A DNA stretch of 64,000 nucleotides, taken from positions 124,001 to 188,000 of the forward strand of contig NZ_UWYY01000004.1 of assembly GCF_900608595.1 (NCBI RefSeq), given 5' to 3'. Below are positions 1 to 7,640 of this stretch, one piece after another. A model generated the notes under the pieces. The model was not told where the DNA came from, ran no database searches, and saw only the letters and a program-made list of their open reading frames with translations. Source of the DNA: Promicromonospora panici. Lineage in GTDB: Bacteria; Actinomycetota; Actinomycetes; Actinomycetales; Cellulomonadaceae. Both the position numbers and the translations under genes were made by a program. Within the stretch, counting starts at the first letter, position 1. Each line of letters starts with the position of its first letter.

Positions 1-281
1 CCCGCGGGACGGCCGCCCGCCGAGTACCCGGAGGCCTCCACCAGCGCTTCGGCCACGATCTGGAGCTGGGTGTGCGGACGCAGGATCTCGAACGCGGTCA
101 CGCTCGTGCCCCAGTAGTCGGTGTGGCTGGCGGACCAGGTGGTGGGCGACGTCGACAAGGACGCCGAGCGCACCGTCTGGCGCGCGTCGTGGACGGGGCG
201 CATGCGCGCCTGGTTGTACGAGTCCGTGACCGGTGACGCGTAGTCGAACAGGGTCGTGTGGACCACCTTCAGCAGCGTCAC
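1..281 (-). CDS. Transglutaminase-like protein, N-terminal part (cut by window edge)
   Basis: Only about 93 N-terminal residues are present; the gene continues off the left edge. The translation begins VTLLKVVHTTLFDYASPV and continues with a beta-rich region (YNQARMRPVHDARQTV), which resembles the N-terminal domain found before bacterial transglutaminase-like cysteine-protease domains. The catalytic domain is outside the window. The GTG start overlaps the TGA of the upstream alpha-E gene by 4 nt (GTGA), so it is the last visible gene of a three-gene operon with alpha-E and ATP-grasp proteins. That trio is a well-known conserved association, proposed to make or process a peptide-type conjugate. 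Confidence 0.75.
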   Translation of the reverse strand, partial: MTLLKVVHTTLFDYASPVTDSYNQARMRPVHDARQTVRSASLSTSPTTWSASHTDYWGTSVTAFEILRPHTQLQIVAEALVEASGYSAGGRPA

Positions 282-1207
282 AGCGCCTCCTCCACCCAGG
301 CCGTCGTGGCCACCGCCGGAAAGTACCGGTGCTTGATCGCGCCGCTCGCCCGCGTGCACGCCACCTGGACACGCTCCATGGTGTCCGGCAGGTCGGTGAG
401 CAGGTCACCGAGCCGGGCGAACTCCAGCTCGGAGCGCATGATGCCGAGCGCCCGGCGGGCGTCGTCCGACACGGCGTGCCGGCCCTCGACCGGCTCCAGC
501 TCGCGCAGGGCGCGCTCCGCGGCGTGCAGCGCGTAGACGATCGACCTGGGGAACAGCCGGTCGAGGATGAGGAAGCCCGCGGCGTCGGCGTCGGACGCCC
601 GGCCGCGGTAGGTCCGCAGGTAGGCCTCGTACGCGCCGCAGGACCGCAGCAGGGTGTTCCACCCGGGCCCGCCCGTACCGAGGCGGGCCTGGGTGGTGAT
701 CAGACGCGCGGTCATGTCGGCCCGCTCGATCGCCTGACCGAGGACCATGAAGTGCCACGTCGAGTCCCGCGGCGTCGCCGACTCCATGAGCCCCGCGACG
801 ACGGCGGCCCGCTCCCGCACCCAGGAGAAGAACTCGTGCGGCCCCCGGCGCGCGTGCGACGGGAGCGTGTTGCGCGTCGTGTTGAGGCACTCCCACAGGT
901 CGGTGGAGACGATCTCGCGCGCCCGGCGGGCGTTCTCCCGCGCCGCGAGCAGGGACCCGGCGATCGAGGACGGGTTCTCCCGGTCGTGGGCCAACAGCCG
1001 GAGCACGGTGTCGCGGTTCACCTCGCGATCGCCGGGGCCCGCCGGGTGGTCCATGATCGCCAGCAGCGACCGGCAGGCCGTGGCCTCGTCCGCCCACGGG
1101 TCCTCCGACAGCATCTGGACGTGCACGTCGAGGATCCGCGCCGTGTCGTCGGCGCGCTCGACATACCGCCCGATCCAGAACAGCGACTCCGCGATCCGGC
1201 TCAGCAT
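278..1207 (-). CDS. Alpha-E domain-containing protein (DUF403 family)
   Basis: A 309-residue all-helical protein starting MLSRIAESLFWIGRYVERAD, the signature opening of the alpha-E family, followed by the ARILDVHVQML helix and a TWHFMVLGQAIERADMTARL segment. Length is typical. The biochemical role is not established; the family almost always accompanies circularly permuted ATP-grasp and transglutaminase-like proteins. Its ATG lies inside the last codons of the ATP-grasp gene (7-nt overlap), with a GGAGGTG Shine-Dalgarno about 6 nt before it, so translation is probably coupled. Downstream it overlaps the transglutaminase-like gene by 4 nt. Confidence 0.88.
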   Translation of the reverse strand: MLSRIAESLFWIGRYVERADDTARILDVHVQMLSEDPWADEATACRSLLAIMDHPAGPGDREVNRDTVLRLLAHDRENPSSIAGSLLAARENARRAREIVSTDLWECLNTTRNTLPSHARRGPHEFFSWVRERAAVVAGLMESATPRDSTWHFMVLGQAIERADMTARLITTQARLGTGGPGWNTLLRSCGAYEAYLRTYRGRASDADAAGFLILDRLFPRSIVYALHAAERALRELEPVEGRHAVSDDARRALGIMRSELEFARLGDLLTDLPDTMERVQVACTRASGAIKHRYFPAVATTAWVEEAL

Positions 1208-2820
1208 GCGGCACCTCCGGTTGCGGTGGTCGAGCTCGTCGAGACCTGCTGTTGCTGTTGCTGTTGCTGTTGCTGGTTCGCCGCGACGTCGTCCGGGTTG
1301 GTCGCGCGGGGCACGCCGGCCGGCGGCGTCGTCGGCCGGGTGGCCGGTCGGCTCTCAGCAGAAACGGCGACCACCGGCCGCGGACCGGCGTCCGACTCCA
1401 GCACCCAGGTGTCCTTGGACCCGCCGCCCTGCGACGAGTTCACGACGAGCTGTCCCTCCGGGAGCGCGACCCGGGTGAGCCCGCCGGGCAGCACCCAGAC
1501 GTCGGAGCCGTCGTTCACGGCGAAGGGGCGCAGGTCCAGGTGGCGGGGCCGGAAGGCGCCGTCGACGAACGTCGGCCCCGTCGAGAGCTGCACCACGGGC
1601 TGCGCGATCCAGCCGCGCGGGTCCTCGACGATCCGGGAGCGGACGGCATCGATCTCGGCGCGGGTGGCCTGCGGCCCCACCACGATGCCCTTGCCGCCCG
1701 AGCCGTCGACGGGCTTCACGACGAGCTCGTCCATGCGGTCGAGCACCTCGGCCCGGGCGTCGGGCTCCTCCAGCCGCCAGGTGTCGACGTTCGCCAGCAC
1801 GGGCTCCTCGGCGAGGAAGTAGCGGATGAGGTCGGGCACGTAGGTGTAGACGAGCTTGTCGTCGGCCACCCCGTTGCCGAGTGCGTTCGCGAGCGTGACG
1901 TTCCCGAGCCGCGCGGCGTTCACCAGGCCGGGCACGCCGAGCATGGAGTCGCCCCGGAACTCGACGGGGTCGATCCACTCGTCGTCCACCCGCCGGTAGA
2001 TGACGTCGACCCGGCGCGAACCCTCGGTGGTTCGCATGTAGACGCGGCCGCCCTTCGTGTACAGGTCGCGGCCCTCGACCAGCTCCACGCCCAGGAGCCG
2101 GGCCAGCAGGCTGTGCTCGAAGTACGCGGAGTTGTAGACGCCCGGGGTGAGCACCACGACAGTGGGGTCGGGGACGCCGTCGGGCGCGCTCGCGACGAGG
2201 GCGGCCAGCAGCCGCTGCGGGTAGTCGACGACGGGCTGCACCCGCAGCCGGCCGAACAGCTCGGGGAACGTGCGGACCATGGCCCGGCGGTTGCTCACCA
2301 CGTAGCTCACCCCCGACGGCACGCGGACGTTGTCCTCCAGGACGCGGTACTGGCCGGCCTCGTCGCGCACCAGGTCGATGCCGCTCACATGACAGCGGAC
2401 GCCGCCCGCCGGCTGGATGCTCGCGGCGACCCGCTGGAAGTCGGAGCTGGACTGGATGAGGCGTTGCGGCACGACGCCGTCCTTGACCGCCTGCTGCGGG
2501 CCGTAGACGTCGTCGAGGAACGCCTCCAGGGCGCGGACCCGCTGCTGGACGCCCAGCGCGATGTCGGTCCAGTCGTCCTGCTCGATGACGCGGGGCACCA
2601 CGTCCAGCGGGAACGGGCGCTCCTCCCCCGCGAAGTCGAACGTGACGCCCTGCGCCAGGTACGAGCGCGCCAGCGCGTCCGCGCGCGACGCGACCTCGTC
2701 GGCGGTGAGGCCGGTGAGCCGGCCGTGCACCTGCTCGTAACAGGACCGCAGCGTGCCGTCGCGGTCCAGCATCTCGTCGAAGGCCTGCTGGAGGGGGTAT
2801 CCATCGAACAGGTCTGTCAT
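1201..2820 (-). CDS. Circularly permuted type 2 ATP-grasp protein
   Basis: A 539-residue protein with the features of the circularly permuted ATP-grasp group (DUF404/DUF407): an N-terminal helical segment (FDEMLDRDGTLRSCYEQ), a central HVSGIDLVRDEAGQYRVLEDN stretch, and late motifs PDLIRYFLAEEP and VVKPVDGSGGKGIVVGP, the last being the nucleotide-binding loop. It is expected to activate a carboxylate with ATP and join it to an amine; the substrate is unknown. It heads the operon with alpha-E and transglutaminase-like genes. Unusual: the C-terminus carries ten consecutive Gln (about residues 516-525) and a Ser/Thr-rich tail, both encoded by repeat DNA. The start is supported by a TACAGT box 6 nt upstream, which suggests a leaderless mRNA. 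Confidence 0.88.
   Translation of the reverse strand: MTDLFDGYPLQQAFDEMLDRDGTLRSCYEQVHGRLTGLTADEVASRADALARSYLAQGVTFDFAGEERPFPLDVVPRVIEQDDWTDIALGVQQRVRALEAFLDDVYGPQQAVKDGVVPQRLIQSSSDFQRVAASIQPAGGVRCHVSGIDLVRDEAGQYRVLEDNVRVPSGVSYVVSNRRAMVRTFPELFGRLRVQPVVDYPQRLLAALVASAPDGVPDPTVVVLTPGVYNSAYFEHSLLARLLGVELVEGRDLYTKGGRVYMRTTEGSRRVDVIYRRVDDEWIDPVEFRGDSMLGVPGLVNAARLGNVTLANALGNGVADDKLVYTYVPDLIRYFLAEEPVLANVDTWRLEEPDARAEVLDRMDELVVKPVDGSGGKGIVVGPQATRAEIDAVRSRIVEDPRGWIAQPVVQLSTGPTFVDGAFRPRHLDLRPFAVNDGSDVWVLPGGLTRVALPEGQLVVNSSQGGGSKDTWVLESDAGPRPVVAVSAESRPATRPTTPPAGVPRATNPDDVAANQQQQQQQQQQVSTSSTTATGGAAC
1225..1245. repeat. TCGAC-rich short element, family D, in the ATP-grasp C-terminal tail
   Basis: On the minus strand the sequence reads GTCTCGACGAGCTCGACCAC. 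It matches the core GGTCTCGAC-RRGCTCGACC seen inside three other genes of this window. Here it encodes a Ser/Thr-rich stretch (VSTSSTT) after the poly-Gln run. Confidence 0.5.
1246..1275. repeat. Hexanucleotide microsatellite encoding ten glutamines
   Basis: Alternating CTG and TTG on the plus strand, that is CAG/CAA on the coding minus strand, giving an uninterrupted run of ten Gln near the C-terminus of the ATP-grasp protein. Such a pure short-unit repeat is rare in high-GC bacterial genes and could change length by slippage in 6-nt steps without shifting the frame. Confidence 0.85.
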
Positions 2821-2826
2821 GGCCGA

Positions 2827-2832
2827 ACTGTA
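2827..2832 (-). promoter_or_regulatory. Candidate -10 box (TACAGT) for the ATP-grasp operon
   Basis: On the minus strand TACAGT is followed by 6 nt and the ATG of the ATP-grasp gene, which would place transcription start at or next to the start codon. No Shine-Dalgarno is visible between them. The same arrangement recurs before at least eleven other genes in the window. Confidence 0.45.
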
Positions 2833-2857
2833 TGGCGATGGTCAAGACATGCCGGTT

Positions 2858-2877
2858 CCGGTTGTGTTTCCAACCGG
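2858..2877. promoter_or_regulatory. Inverted repeat upstream of the ATP-grasp operon
   Basis: CCGGTTG and CAACCGG arms separated by TGTTTC, between the ATP-grasp start and the end of the phosphotransferase gene. It could be an operator about 35 nt upstream of the candidate -10 box, or a weak terminator for the phosphotransferase gene. No T-tract follows the stem. Confidence 0.3.
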
Positions 2878-2918
2878 TGTCGGCCCGGCGGTTCGACGCC
2901 GGCCGCGGTCCCTGCCCC

Positions 2919-3806
2919 TCAGCCCTCGACGACGGCCGCGACCCGCGCCTGGCTGGCCAGCGCGAACTCGGGCCAGCGGTCCCAGTAGTAGGGCAGCGCG
3001 ATCGTGGCCTCGACCAGCATCCAGCCCTTGCCGCGCGCCCAGGCGTCGCCGGGATCGGCGAGCCCGTCGGTGGCCGCCGCCCGGAAGGCGGCCCGCTCCG
3101 CGCCCGCGAACTGGGTCCAGGCGGGGATCAGGTCGGCGGCCGGGTCGCCGATGCCGATGGTTCCCCAGTCGATGACGGAGGTCATGCGCCCGCCGTCGGC
3201 CAGCAGGTTTCCGGGCAGCAGGTCGCCGTGGATCCAGTACGTGTCCGACGCCGGACGTGCATCGAGCGCCTCCTCCCACACCTTTGTCACGGCGGGGCCG
3301 TCGATACGGTCGCCGGACGCTGCGACGGCGGCGCGGACGGCGTCGTCCAGCCGGGCGAGCGGGACGCCGCGGGAGGTGCCGGTCACGAGCGGCCCGCCCT
3401 CGGTGCTCACCGTGCGGAGCGCGGCGACGAACTCGCCGAGCTGCCAGGCTGCGCCGGTTCCCAGCTCACCGAGCGCGGGTGAGGCGCCGTCGAGCCAGGG
3501 TGTGACCGACCAGCGGAACGGGAAGCCCTGGCCGGGCTCTCCGACGGCCTCGGGTACGGGAAGCCGCAGCGGCAGATGCGGGGCCAGACGCGGGAGCCAG
3601 CGGGCGTCGCTGAGCGCCTGGTCCTGGGCCCAGGCGATCTTGGGCATGCGGACCAGCAGCTCGTCGCCCAGCCGGAAGAGGTGGTGGTCGGTGCCGCCGG
3701 CTGGCCCCGGCGTCACGGGGAGGTGCGCCCACTGCGGGAACTGTTCGGCGATCAGGCGGTGGACGAGGTCCGGGGTGGATCCGACCTCGTCGTCGTGCAG
3801 GCTCAT
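2919..3806 (-). CDS. Aminoglycoside phosphotransferase-family (APH-like) kinase
   Basis: A 295-residue protein of the APH/choline kinase fold. It shows the Brenner-type catalytic loop WIHGDLLPGNLL (HxDxxxxN) and the metal-binding VIDWGTIGIGDPAADL motif. The family transfers phosphate from ATP to small hydroxyl compounds; the substrate cannot be read from sequence, and a resistance role should not be assumed. I chose the internal ATG (MSLHDDEVG) over an upstream in-frame start because the upstream residues look like intergenic sequence. It is a single gene, divergent from the following alpha/beta hydrolase, and the region between them carries a 67-bp palindromic repeat. Confidence 0.8.
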   Translation of the reverse strand: MSLHDDEVGSTPDLVHRLIAEQFPQWAHLPVTPGPAGGTDHHLFRLGDELLVRMPKIAWAQDQALSDARWLPRLAPHLPLRLPVPEAVGEPGQGFPFRWSVTPWLDGASPALGELGTGAAWQLGEFVAALRTVSTEGGPLVTGTSRGVPLARLDDAVRAAVAASGDRIDGPAVTKVWEEALDARPASDTYWIHGDLLPGNLLADGGRMTSVIDWGTIGIGDPAADLIPAWTQFAGAERAAFRAAATDGLADPGDAWARGKGWMLVEATIALPYYWDRWPEFALASQARVAAVVEG

Positions 3807-3846
3807 CCGCACACGGTGACACCACCCCACCCCACCAGGCCACGTC

Positions 3847-3913
3847 TTTGTTGTGGGCGTGATCGTTGCGCCTAAAGCGGGCGTGAAACCGCAACGATCG
3901 CGCCCACAACAAA
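3847..3913. repeat. 67-bp palindromic repeat, family A, copy 1
   Basis: Outer arms TTTGTTGTGGGCG and CGCCCACAACAAA pair perfectly; the stem extends inward with GATCGTTGCG against CGCAACGATC, leaving a loop around CCTAAAGCGGGCGTGAAAC. Two more copies of exactly 67 bp occur at 44733 and 57732. This copy sits between divergent genes, so it is not simply a transcription terminator. It behaves like a REP-type dispersed element. Confidence 0.85.
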
Positions 3914-3955
3914 CGGGACCGATGAGTTACGCGTGGCCCCGCCGTCGGACCGGGC

Positions 3956-4747
3956 ATGACTGAATTCGCGACCACCAGCCAGGGCGACCGCGTCGCCTAC
4001 GACCTGCGCGGCGGTACCGGACCTGCCGTCGTCTTCGTGACGGGCGCCGGGCCGGACCGGGCCGATGACCCGATCACCGCCGAGACCGCGCAGCGCACCG
4101 CCGACGCGGGCCTGACCACCGTCACGTTCGACCGGCTGGGGCGCGGGGAGAGCCTGGCAGTTGGGAGCCTCGACCTCGACCGGGAGCTGGCGGCCGTCGC
4201 CGCGATGATCGACGTCGCGGGAGGTTCGGCGGTGCTGGTCGGGCACTCGTCCGGGTGCTCGGTGAGCCTGCGGGCCGCCGCGGCCGGGCTGCCCGTCGAC
4301 GGCCTCGCCCTCTGGGAGGCGCCCCTGGGCGACCCCGCTGCGACGACGCAGGCGTGGACCGACGAGATCGAGCGCCTGCTCGACGCCGGAGATCACGAGA
4401 ACGCGATGCGGCACTACATGAAGGACATGCCGCCCGAGTGGCTCGCCGGCATGGAGTCGTCCCCGGCCTGGCCGATGATCGCCCTTACCGTCGCCGCCTA
4501 CCGCGCGGACGCGCAGTCGCTCGCCTGGGCACAGCACGCGCTGGAGGACGGCACGCTCGACGTCACGGTCCCCGTGCTCGCGATGTACGGGGTGGAGACC
4601 TTCCCCGAGATGCCCGTGGCGGCGGCGAGCATCGTGGCGGCCGTGCCGAAGGGCACCGACAAGGAGATGCCGGGAGCGATGCACAGCTGGGAGCCGGAGC
4701 CGATGGCAGCCGAGCTGGCGGAGTTCGCCCGACAGTGTGCCGGGTAA
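3956..4747 (+). CDS. Alpha/beta hydrolase
   Basis: A 263-residue alpha/beta-hydrolase-fold protein. The nucleophile elbow is GHSSG in LVGHSSGCSVSL, the oxyanion-side region is VVFVTGAGP, and the catalytic His is probably in GAMHSWEPEPM near the C-terminus. An acidic residue is likely in the VLAMYGVETFPEMP region. The substrate is unknown. It has no signal peptide and is probably cytoplasmic. It appears to be a single-gene unit; a second, only distantly similar hydrolase lies at 14.7 kb. Confidence 0.82.
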   Translation: MTEFATTSQGDRVAYDLRGGTGPAVVFVTGAGPDRADDPITAETAQRTADAGLTTVTFDRLGRGESLAVGSLDLDRELAAVAAMIDVAGGSAVLVGHSSGCSVSLRAAAAGLPVDGLALWEAPLGDPAATTQAWTDEIERLLDAGDHENAMRHYMKDMPPEWLAGMESSPAWPMIALTVAAYRADAQSLAWAQHALEDGTLDVTVPVLAMYGVETFPEMPVAAASIVAAVPKGTDKEMPGAMHSWEPEPMAAELAEFARQCAG

Positions 4748-4776
4748 GTCCTGGATGCGCGGTTCACCCGTTCCGG

Positions 4777-4782
4777 TACGGT
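4777..4782 (+). promoter_or_regulatory. Candidate -10 box (TACGGT), leaderless
   Basis: TACGGT ends 7 nt before the GTG start of the first PemK-like gene, with no Shine-Dalgarno between. This favours the GTG as the true start and a leaderless transcript. Confidence 0.4.
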
Positions 4783-4789
4783 TCCGGAC

Positions 4790-5221
4790 GTGAGCTTCGC
4801 ATCTGACAACAGCTACCCCGGCGACTACGAGGGTGACGTCCACCCGATCTACAACCCCGAGCTCGACGGCGACCCAGACCCCGGCGAGGTCGTCTGGACC
4901 TGGGTGCCGTACGAGGAGGACCACGCCCAGGGCAAGGACCGCCCCGTGCTGCTCGTGGGCAAGGACGGGCCCTGGCTGCTCGGCCTGCAGCTGACCAGCC
5001 AGGACCACGACCGCGACGCGCTGCAGGAGGCCCGGGCCGGCCGCATCTGGATGGACGTCGGCACCGGCCGCTGGGACAGCACCGGCCGCGACTCGGAGGT
5101 CCGCATCAACCGGGTCATCCGCGTCGACCCGGACGACGTGCGCCGCGAGGGCGACATCCTCGCGGAGGATGTCTTCAACGACGTCGTGAAGTACATGGAC
5201 CGGGCGCTCGACCTCACCTGA
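4790..5221 (+). CDS. PemK/MazF-like family protein
   Basis: A 143-residue protein with the PemK/MazF-like signature PGEVVWTWVPYEEDHAQG followed by KDRPVLLVG and LQLTSQDHDRD, where the conserved Arg of the RPVL strand and the Thr/Ser of the LTSQ strand correspond to the toxin fold's active-site strands. MazF-type proteins are sequence-specific RNases. This actinobacterial branch is longer, with an acidic N-terminus (PGDYEGDVHPIYNPELDGDPD), and has no recognisable antitoxin gene next to it, so toxin activity is uncertain. A close paralogue follows 95 nt downstream on the same strand with its own leaderless-type promoter. Confidence 0.72.
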   Translation: MSFASDNSYPGDYEGDVHPIYNPELDGDPDPGEVVWTWVPYEEDHAQGKDRPVLLVGKDGPWLLGLQLTSQDHDRDALQEARAGRIWMDVGTGRWDSTGRDSEVRINRVIRVDPDDVRREGDILAEDVFNDVVKYMDRALDLT

Positions 5222-5304
5222 TCCGGGCGTTCCGCGGCTCGGGCGCCCGGCGTCGGGGCGCGGCGTCCGGCGTCGGCCGCCCGGCTCGGGGGCCGGCGCC
5301 GGGC

Positions 5305-5310
5305 TACCCT
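5305..5310 (+). promoter_or_regulatory. Candidate -10 box (TACCCT), leaderless
   Basis: TACCCT ends 6 nt before the GTG start of the second PemK-like gene. The 95-nt spacer before it is extremely GC-rich with repeated GGCGTC-type units, and no separate ORF is visible in it. Confidence 0.4.
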
Positions 5311-5316
5311 GCCTGC

Positions 5317-5871
5317 GTGAACCAGAACCCGTGGATCAAGCTGCTCGGCGACGTCGTCGAGGCCGTGGCGCGTGCCGCCTTCGACCAGGACGATCGCCGC
5401 CCGAGCGGCGACCGCTCCGCCCCGGGACCGAAGCCGCGGACGCCTCGTCCGCCGTCAGGCCGGAACCTCCCCGAGACCGACGGCTACCCCGGCGACTTCG
5501 TGGGCCGGGTCACGCCCGTCTACCGGCCGGAGATGGACGGCGAGCCCGATCCCGGCGAGATCGTCTGGTCGTGGGTCCCGTATGAAGAAGATCACAGCCA
5601 GGGCAAGGACCGCCCGGTGCTCGTCGTGGGCAACGACGGGCCCTGGCTCCTCGCGCTGCAGCTGACCAGCCAGGACCACGACCGCGACGCCGAGCAGGAG
5701 GCTCGCGCGGGCCGCACCTGGATGGACATCGGCACCGGCGCCTGGGACCGTTCGGGCCGCGCCTCCGAGGTGCGCCTCAACCGCGTGATCCGCATCCACC
5801 CGGACGCCGTCCGTCGCGAGGGCGCCATCCTGGACAAGGCGGTCTTCGACCAGGTGGCGTCAGCCCTCTGA
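5317..5871 (+). CDS. PemK/MazF-like family protein, paralogue with N-terminal extension
   Basis: A 184-residue paralogue of the preceding gene. From about residue 50 it is nearly collinear (YPGDFVGRVTPVYRPEMDG, then PGEIVWSWVPYEEDHSQG, then KDRPVLVVG and LQLTSQDHDRD). The first 50 residues are extra: an N-terminal helix (NPWIKLLGDVVEAVARAAF) and a Pro/Arg-rich linker. The pair is clearly a tandem duplication. No antitoxin-like small gene lies on either side. The N-terminal helix could act as a built-in regulatory or partner-binding segment, but that is speculation. Confidence 0.72.
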   Translation: MNQNPWIKLLGDVVEAVARAAFDQDDRRPSGDRSAPGPKPRTPRPPSGRNLPETDGYPGDFVGRVTPVYRPEMDGEPDPGEIVWSWVPYEEDHSQGKDRPVLVVGNDGPWLLALQLTSQDHDRDAEQEARAGRTWMDIGTGAWDRSGRASEVRLNRVIRIHPDAVRREGAILDKAVFDQVASAL

Positions 5872-5892
5872 CCCTCCGACGTGTCCGAGTGG

Positions 5893-7017
5893 CTAGGGCT
5901 GGATCGAGACCGCGAGGAACGCGGCCAGCAGCACCAGGTGCACCACGCCCTGCAGCGTGTTGGCCCGGCCCGGCGCGATGCTCAGCATCGCCGTCACCAC
6001 CGAGACCGCGAGCAGCACCATCTGGACCGGTTCGAGGCCGAGAGTGAGCGGCCCGCCCATCCAGATCATCGCCACCGCGATGGTGGGGATGGTCAGGCCG
6101 ATCGACGCCATGGCGGAGCCGTAGGCGAGATTCAGGCTGACCTGCACGCGGTCGCGCAGGGCGTTGCGCACGGCGGCTATCGACTCGGGCGCGAGCACGA
6201 GGAACGCGATCACGACGCCGACCAGGCCGTAGGGCAGGCCGGCCGCCGTCACCCCGTACTCGATGGTGGGCGAGAGCATCTTGGCCAGGAACACCACCGA
6301 GACCAGCGCGACGACCAGCAGCCCGAGGCTGAGCCACGCTTCCTTGACGGCCGGCGGATCGGCGTGGTCGTCGCCGTCCTCGTCGCGGATGACCCCGGTG
6401 ACGCGCCCGTACCGGTCGCTCGTGACCGGCAGGAAGAAGTCGCGGTGCCGCACGGTCTGCGTGAACACGAACGCCCCGTACAGGACCAGCGACGCCACCG
6501 CGGCGAAGCCGAGCTGGAAGGGTGTGTAGGCCCCGTCCGGTGCGGAGGTCGTGAAGCGCGGCAGCACCAGGGTCACCCCGGCCAGGGCGATCACGGTGGC
6601 GAGCGCCGAGCCGGTGCCCGACGCGTTGAAGCTGACCAGATGGTGCTTGCTCGCGCCCACGAGCAGGGACAGCCCCACGATCCCGTTGACCGTGATCATC
6701 ACGGCGGCGAACACGGTGTCCCGGGCGTACGTGCTGGCGGCGTCGCTGCCGCTGCTCATCAGCATGAGGATCAGCCCGACCTCGATCACGGTCACCGCGA
6801 CCGCGAGAATGAGGGAGCCGAACGGCTCGCCGACCCTGTGCGCAACTACCTCGGCATGGTGCACCGCCGCGAGCACGGCACCGACGAGCGCCGCGCCGAT
6901 CGCGGCCAGGACCACCGGATGCTCATGGTTGCTCCACGTGACCACGAGGAGCGCCGCGGCAAGGATCGGAACCACCACGGTCCACTGGAAACGGCCCCTC
7001 AGCGTGGTGGTAGTCAT
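5893..7017 (-). CDS. chaA: Ca2+/H+ (cation/proton) antiporter, ChaA-like
   Basis: A 374-residue integral membrane protein of the CaCA superfamily. The first alpha-repeat reads GEPFGSLILAVAVTVIEVGL, strongly ChaA-like; the second repeat contains FLVLAPESIAAVRNALRD and LNLAYGSAMASIGLTIPTIA. About ten or eleven hydrophobic segments are visible, with an acidic cytoplasmic loop (RDEDGDDHADPPAVKE) in the middle. It should exchange Ca2+ (or Na+/K+) for protons across the plasma membrane. It is transcribed alone and converges with the PemK-like pair. Confidence 0.85.
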   Translation of the reverse strand: MTTTTLRGRFQWTVVVPILAAALLVVTWSNHEHPVVLAAIGAALVGAVLAAVHHAEVVAHRVGEPFGSLILAVAVTVIEVGLILMLMSSGSDAASTYARDTVFAAVMITVNGIVGLSLLVGASKHHLVSFNASGTGSALATVIALAGVTLVLPRFTTSAPDGAYTPFQLGFAAVASLVLYGAFVFTQTVRHRDFFLPVTSDRYGRVTGVIRDEDGDDHADPPAVKEAWLSLGLLVVALVSVVFLAKMLSPTIEYGVTAAGLPYGLVGVVIAFLVLAPESIAAVRNALRDRVQVSLNLAYGSAMASIGLTIPTIAVAMIWMGGPLTLGLEPVQMVLLAVSVVTAMLSIAPGRANTLQGVVHLVLLAAFLAVSIQP

Positions 7018-7260
7018 GAGGCGAATTCTAAGGTGCCTCGTCAGAGGTTCTTTTGCCGACGGCGGGCGTAGCCGGTGTCACACCGGACCGGCCGTACGAC
7101 GCGGCGAGGGCTCTGGTAGCCTTGGAGGTCGCGTGTCCGCCCAGGTCGGCGGGCACAGTCTCAGTTCCTCTCCACGGGTCCCCACCCCAGTCCCGGAACT
7201 GCGACCGCCCTCTACGACCTATCCGCTCGCCGTCAGGCGAACACACCAGGAAGTCCCATC
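7018..7260 (+). promoter_or_regulatory. rpsT upstream region and leader
   Basis: A 243-nt gap between the divergent antiporter and rpsT. A possible extended -10 (TGGTAGCCT, box at 7117-7122) would give a 5' leader of roughly 130 nt. S20 synthesis is often autoregulated in bacteria, so a leader is plausible, but I see no decisive fold. No protein gene is visible here. Confidence 0.3.
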
Positions 7261-7521
7261 GTGGCAAACATCAAGTCCCAGATGAAGCGCATCAAGACGA
7301 ACGAGAAGGCTCGTCTGCGCAACAAGTCCGTCAAGTCGGAGCTGAAGACCCACGTGCGCAAGGTGCGCGAGGCCGTCGCAGCCGGCGACAAGGAGACCGC
7401 GACGGTCACCCTTGCCACCGCGTCGCGCAAGCTCGACAAGGCTGTCGCCAAGGGCGTCATCCACGCGAACCAGGCTGCGAACCGCAAGTCGGCTCTCGCG
7501 AAGTCGGTCGCCGCTCTCTGA
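7261..7521 (+). CDS. rpsT: 30S ribosomal protein S20
   Basis: An 86-residue basic protein beginning [20 protein letters not shown], the standard S20 N-terminus, and ending [18 protein letters not shown]. It binds 16S rRNA early in 30S assembly. Start is GTG, preceded by AGGAAG about 9 nt upstream. It is monocistronic, ended by a strong hairpin terminator, and sits beside holA as in many actinobacteria. Confidence 0.98.
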   Translation: MANIKSQMKRIKTNEKARLRNKSVKSELKTHVRKVREAVAAGDKETATVTLATASRKLDKAVAKGVIHANQAANRKSALAKSVAAL

Positions 7522-7529
7522 GCACCCCT

Positions 7530-7574
7530 AGAAAGACGCCGTCGGTCCCCGTGGGACGGACGGCGTCTTTCTTG
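7530..7574. terminator. Rho-independent terminator of rpsT
   Basis: AGAAAGACGCCGTC pairs with GACGGCGTCTTTCTT around a short loop containing CCCCGTGGGA, and the downstream arm ends in TTTCTT. The A-rich upstream arm makes the structure usable from both directions, so it may also stop holA transcription. Confidence 0.9.
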
Positions 7575-7577
7575 TTG

Positions 7578-7640
7578 CGTTGAGTGCTGGATTTTCTCCC
7601 CACGGACGCCTTCGGAAGGGCGAAGATCCAGCACTCAACG
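7578..7640. repeat. Palindromic repeat, family B, copy 1
   Basis: Arms CGTTGAGTGCTGGAT and ATCCAGCACTCAACG flank an inner stem of TTTTC/CGAAGA-type and CCTTCGG. Other copies are at 16506 and inside ligD at 36577. The distal arm overlaps the 3' end of holA: the last codon plus stop of holA (CGT TGA on the minus strand) is repeat sequence. Confidence 0.85.

Noticed and set aside
1252..1290. Poly-leucine start on the plus strand (LLLLLLL)
   Set aside because: It is the antisense reading of the CAG/CAA glutamine repeat in the ATP-grasp gene; no ribosome site or downstream domain.
2919..3806. Aminoglycoside resistance gene
   Set aside because: APH-fold membership only; the family has many unrelated substrates and there is no mobile context.
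3847..3913. Family A palindrome as a plain transcription terminator
   Set aside because: Copy 1 lies between divergent genes and none of the copies is followed by a T-tract.
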